A stretch of 12,489 nucleotides of DNA from Chromera velia (taxonomy: Eukaryota > Sar > Chromeraceae). The position numbers were made by a program, and so were the translations under genes. The notes below the pieces were generated by a model. It was not told the origin of the DNA. It saw only the letters and a list, made by a program, of their open reading frames with translations, and ran no database searches. This document shows positions 8,359 to 12,489 of the stretch, piece by piece; within the stretch, counting starts at the first letter, position 1; each line of letters begins with the position of its first letter. Location: assembly GCA_018398765.1 (NCBI GenBank), contig JAHBMJ010000316.1, forward strand, positions 32,778-45,266. The letters run 5' to 3'.

Positions 8359-8547
8359 ACACGAATATTGTTCACACACAGCCAGACAGTTGGAGAGAAA
8401 GTGGTGCAGACAGCTGTAGAGGGACGAAGACACGGCGGGGGGGGGAGTGCGTTAAGTGATTGTCCTGCTGAGAAGATGACAGGAACGAAGAAACAGAAAA
8501 GAAATTTTTTCATCACGGGCAGCATTCCCACCCCACCCACAACTTTG

Positions 8548-8583
<36 letters not shown>

Positions 8584-9111
8584 ACACCGCCCGACACCCC
8601 GCCGGAAGAAAAGACACCCACCCACCCACCAACACACACACACACACCAACCTTGTATCCGCTTGGGGACTCAAAGCAGTGCAGCTTATAAAAGAGAGTG
8701 CTGAAACTGTTGAACGATGGAGACCTGCACGGGGGAAAGAAACAAAAAAGAAGAGGATGCGTCCTGTCTCGCACAGAGTCAACACATCACTGCAGGGGAG
8801 GGAACGAAAACACAGACATGCCAAAGCAAAACAGAGACCCCTCTGCATTTAGCGGGACCGAAAGAGGGGCATGCAGGGCGGATGCAAGCAGTGAAAGTGA
8901 GTTTACAAACGACTCGGGAGAGACAACAGGGAGGGAGGACTGAGTGAGAAATCTGTCTTGACATTTTTCCGGCAGCCAAGAGACCCGCGCGTGAGGGAGT
9001 GCGCAGAGAAGAGCACTACAGAAAGAGAGAGATGAACAAAGCGCAGGCCTGCGGGAACGTGGGCAGACACTTGAAGAGCGCAAAAGAAAACAGAGAGCGG
9101 CACATGTGAGG

Positions 9112-9195
<84 letters not shown>

Positions 9196-9280
9196 AGAGA
9201 GAAGCAGAGCAAGAAGAAGAAAGCGATAAAGAAAGAAAGAAAGAAAGAAGGAAGGAAGGAAGGAAGGAATGAAGGAACGA

Positions 9281-9312
<32 letters not shown>

Positions 9313-9442
9313 AAAGAAAGAAAGAAAGAAAGAAAGAAAGAAACTAAGAAAGAAAAACAGACAGAAAGAAAGAAAGAAAGAAAGAAACGAAAAAAGGAGA
9401 AGGGGAGAGGGAGAGAGAGGGAGGGAGGGGGAGAGAGAGGGA

Positions 9443-9498
<56 letters not shown>

Positions 9499-9969
9499 AG
9501 CTTGCCAAAAGCACGGAAAGTGTCGGGAAGAACTATGTACGGGTAGCAAACACAAAGTAGACCTCGTTTTTCGTTCACGGCTTCCAGGCAATCCTAGGAG
9601 CAGCCGGAAACAAGAAGACAAAGTACATCAACCAATGCTTGTCAAAGGGAGTACGAGACAGTCTGTGTGTGAGAGGCTTCTTCTTCACTGACACCCAAGG
9701 AAAAGAGTCGTGTTTCTGGAGTGGACAAGCAAGTTACGGGCTCCAGACACCCTCATGCGTGCATGGGACGAGGAAAGGGAGGGGGAGAAGGGATTTCCTT
9801 TGACTGACGCCATAGGTGCGACTTTTTGGCTGAAGTTCTTCAATGAAAACAGCAGACCGGAGATCAGCTTCACTTCACCCGCCAGCTGTTTTGGGGGCTT
9901 CCCCGACTTTACCCACTCAGTGAAGTAGATGCAAGTCTGCCGGTGAAATATGAAGAAGTTGTAGATCAT
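7283..9969 (-). CDS. TRAPPC1: TRAPPC1 (Bet5), TRAPP complex subunit, four exons
   Basis: The spliced minus-strand product matches the TRAPPC1/Bet5 family from end to end. It begins [19 protein letters not shown], has [12 protein letters not shown] (family: L-x-x-G-M-x-F-S-L-R-S-F), then [28 protein letters not shown] and [14 protein letters not shown], ending F-V-K-A-L-P. TRAPPC1 is a small longin-fold core subunit of TRAPP, the Golgi tether and Rab1/Ypt1 exchange factor, acting in ER-to-Golgi traffic. Exons: 9969-9770 (3' end uncertain), 8724-8652, 8283-8234 and 7490-7283. Junction phases are 2, 0 and 2, and all four acceptors and donors are AG and GT. With this model the protein is about 176 residues, longer than the roughly 145 of animal TRAPPC1, mainly through an added stretch before S-P-L-F in exon 4 and a few residues at the exon 1/2 junction. 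The start is the ATG at 9969-9967; M-I-Y-N-F at the N terminus is typical. The introns hold almost all the microsatellites of the window. Confidence 0.93.
7491..8233. other. TRAPPC1 intron 3 with CATC/CAGC repeats
   Basis: Minus-strand intron of 743 nt with acceptor TTTTTTCGTGTGGATGCAG ending at 7491. It contains a tetranucleotide array of ATCC with CTTCC and AGCC variants at about 7968-8050 and ACCC repeats next to the donor (about 8209-8233). Frames of 60 to 75 codons within it have no family resemblance. Confidence 0.8.
7968..8050. repeat. CATC/CAGC tetranucleotide repeat
   Basis: Imperfect tandem copies of CATC with interspersed TTCC and CAGC units; the related frames would read Pro-Ser-Ile-His repeats. 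It lies inside TRAPPC1 intron 3. Confidence 0.9.
8234..8283 (-). CDS. TRAPPC1: TRAPPC1 exon 3
   Basis: A 50-nt exon encoding [16 protein letters not shown] plus two bases of the next codon. It matches the family pattern F-V-x-x-T-D-x-x-x-x-x-L-R-x-x-L. The acceptor is GTTTTTGTTTGCAG ending at 8284 and the donor ATGAG|GTGGGT at 8233-8232. The phase runs 0 in, 2 out, as required by exons 2 and 4. It is so short that it is easily missed by gene finders. Confidence 0.93.
8284..8651. other. TRAPPC1 intron 2 with GA and AC microsatellites
   Basis: Minus-strand intron of 368 nt. It contains GA arrays on the plus strand at 8322-8356 and 8553-8581, an AC array at 8632-8646 next to the donor, ACCC repeats near 8616-8631 and a G run near 8437-8446. 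The 8322-8356 array lies about 38 nt upstream of the acceptor on the transcript strand, where it forms a long UC run that could act as an extended polypyrimidine tract. Confidence 0.8.
8652..8724 (-). CDS. TRAPPC1: TRAPPC1 exon 2
   Basis: A 73-nt exon: one base completing the exon 1 codon, then 24 codons [10 protein letters not shown] and [14 protein letters not shown]. Family members have F-x-T-x-x-Y-K-L-H-(F/Y)-x-E-(T/S)-P-(T/S)-G at this point. The acceptor is GTGCAG at 8730-8725 and the donor AAG|GTTGGT at 8651. It ends in phase 0. Two nearer AGs at the start of the exon are in the same phase and could serve as alternative acceptors, removing 6 or 8 residues. Confidence 0.93.
9114..9178. 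repeat. AC dinucleotide array joined to a GA array
   Basis: Plus-strand AC repeats run from 9114 to 9148 and pass straight into GA repeats from 9148 to 9178. On the TRAPPC1 transcript these read UC then GU. Confidence 0.95.
9148..9494. repeat. Long homopurine tract (GA, GAAA, GGAA, GA)
   Basis: For about 350 bp the plus strand is almost only A and G, with a handful of C or T interruptions near 9204-9227, 9269-9278 and 9343-9389. It begins with GA, passes through GAAA blocks (about 9231-9355, with GGAA at 9249-9268) and more GAAA (9363-9386), then GGGA/GAGA and a clean GA array at about 9449-9492. Long mirror-like purine tracts can fold into intramolecular triplex DNA and are unstable in replication. 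Confidence 0.95.
9770..9969 (-). CDS. TRAPPC1: TRAPPC1 exon 1 (N-terminal longin strands and first helix)
   Basis: The exon encodes [19 protein letters not shown] and, after a short Gly/Pro/Lys loop, the helix with [20 protein letters not shown]. The frame stays open to about 9688, so the donor must be found inside it. Exon 2 requires a phase-2 donor. The first one that fits is TC|GTCCCATG with GT at 9769-9768, giving ...NPFSPSLS then S-SPSFNSF. Later phase-2 GTs (AGGGT|GTCTGG near 9752, and TTGG|GTGTCA near 9692) would add unsupported residues. The ATG at 9967-9969 is preferred over the upstream in-frame GTG at 9975, because the family starts M-x-(I/V)-(Y/H)-N. Confidence 0.85.

Positions 9970-12489
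<2,520 letters not shown>

Larger units (their letters stand above)
8725..9769. other. TRAPPC1 intron 1, packed with simple repeats
   Basis: Minus-strand intron of about 1045 nt. Its acceptor is textbook: a pyrimidine run ending TTTGTTTCTTTCCCCCGTGCAG at 8746-8725. It carries the AC array, the GA and GAAA/GGAA arrays and the second GA array. On the transcript strand these are long UC-rich runs. Frames of up to 263 codons across it encode only Ser-Leu or Phe-Leu-Ser repeats and are not genes. Confidence 0.8.

Noticed and set aside
9106-9546. Plus-strand 146-codon frame rich in Arg-Glu and Lys-Glu
   Set aside because: This is a translation of the purine microsatellites; three frames look alike, and none has a non-repeat domain.
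8787-9621. Long minus-strand frames of 201 and 263 codons
   Set aside because: They consist of Ser-Leu, Phe-Leu-Ser and Cys-Val runs translated from GA, GAAA and AC arrays, and lie in TRAPPC1 intron 1.

Overview
The window is nuclear DNA from a eukaryote. Two protein genes are split by GT-AG introns, their exons are short (50 to 208 nt), the introns are packed with GA, GAAA, CA and CATC microsatellites, and there are remnants of a non-LTR retrotransposon and of DNA transposons with terminal inverted repeats. No bacterial-style gene organisation is present. The exact lineage cannot be fixed from the sequence. A repeat-rich unicellular alga or alveolate such as a chromerid would fit the intron-borne microsatellites, but that is only a guess.

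Layout. Positions 1-1903 hold a decayed LINE on the minus strand: a reverse transcriptase with a recognisable D-x-x-K-A-F-D motif, a GVKQGDP motif and YIDD, then a downstream connection region and a C-terminal CCHC-like knuckle, broken by stops and frameshifts. Positions 1904-7000 form an AT-rich block of non-autonomous DNA transposons. Two copies of one short TIR family are present. Copy B (6456-6977, 522 bp) is intact with an 8-bp target-site duplication. Copy A (1904-3169) is split by a roughly 737-bp insertion. A different TIR element (4772-5891, 1120 bp) lies between them, also with an 8-bp duplication. The 8-bp duplications point to hAT-type transposition.

Positions 7283-9969 carry, on the minus strand, a four-exon gene for TRAPPC1 (Bet5), a core longin-fold subunit of the TRAPP tethering complex. 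The exons were joined by matching reading phase and family sequence. Exon boundaries 2, 3 and 4 fit exactly; only the end of exon 1 is uncertain. Intron 1 contains an approximately 350-bp almost pure purine tract.

Positions 11147-12489 carry, on the plus strand, the start of the catalytic domain of a ubiquitin-specific protease of the USP47/USP40/USP7 type. Three exons are visible, including the catalytic cysteine box, and the gene runs off the window. TRAPPC1 and the protease are arranged head to head, with a GC-rich, CpG-rich stretch near 10440-10580 between them that probably serves as promoter for one or both. The two genes are housekeeping genes of vesicle traffic and protein turnover; nothing suggests that their products act together.
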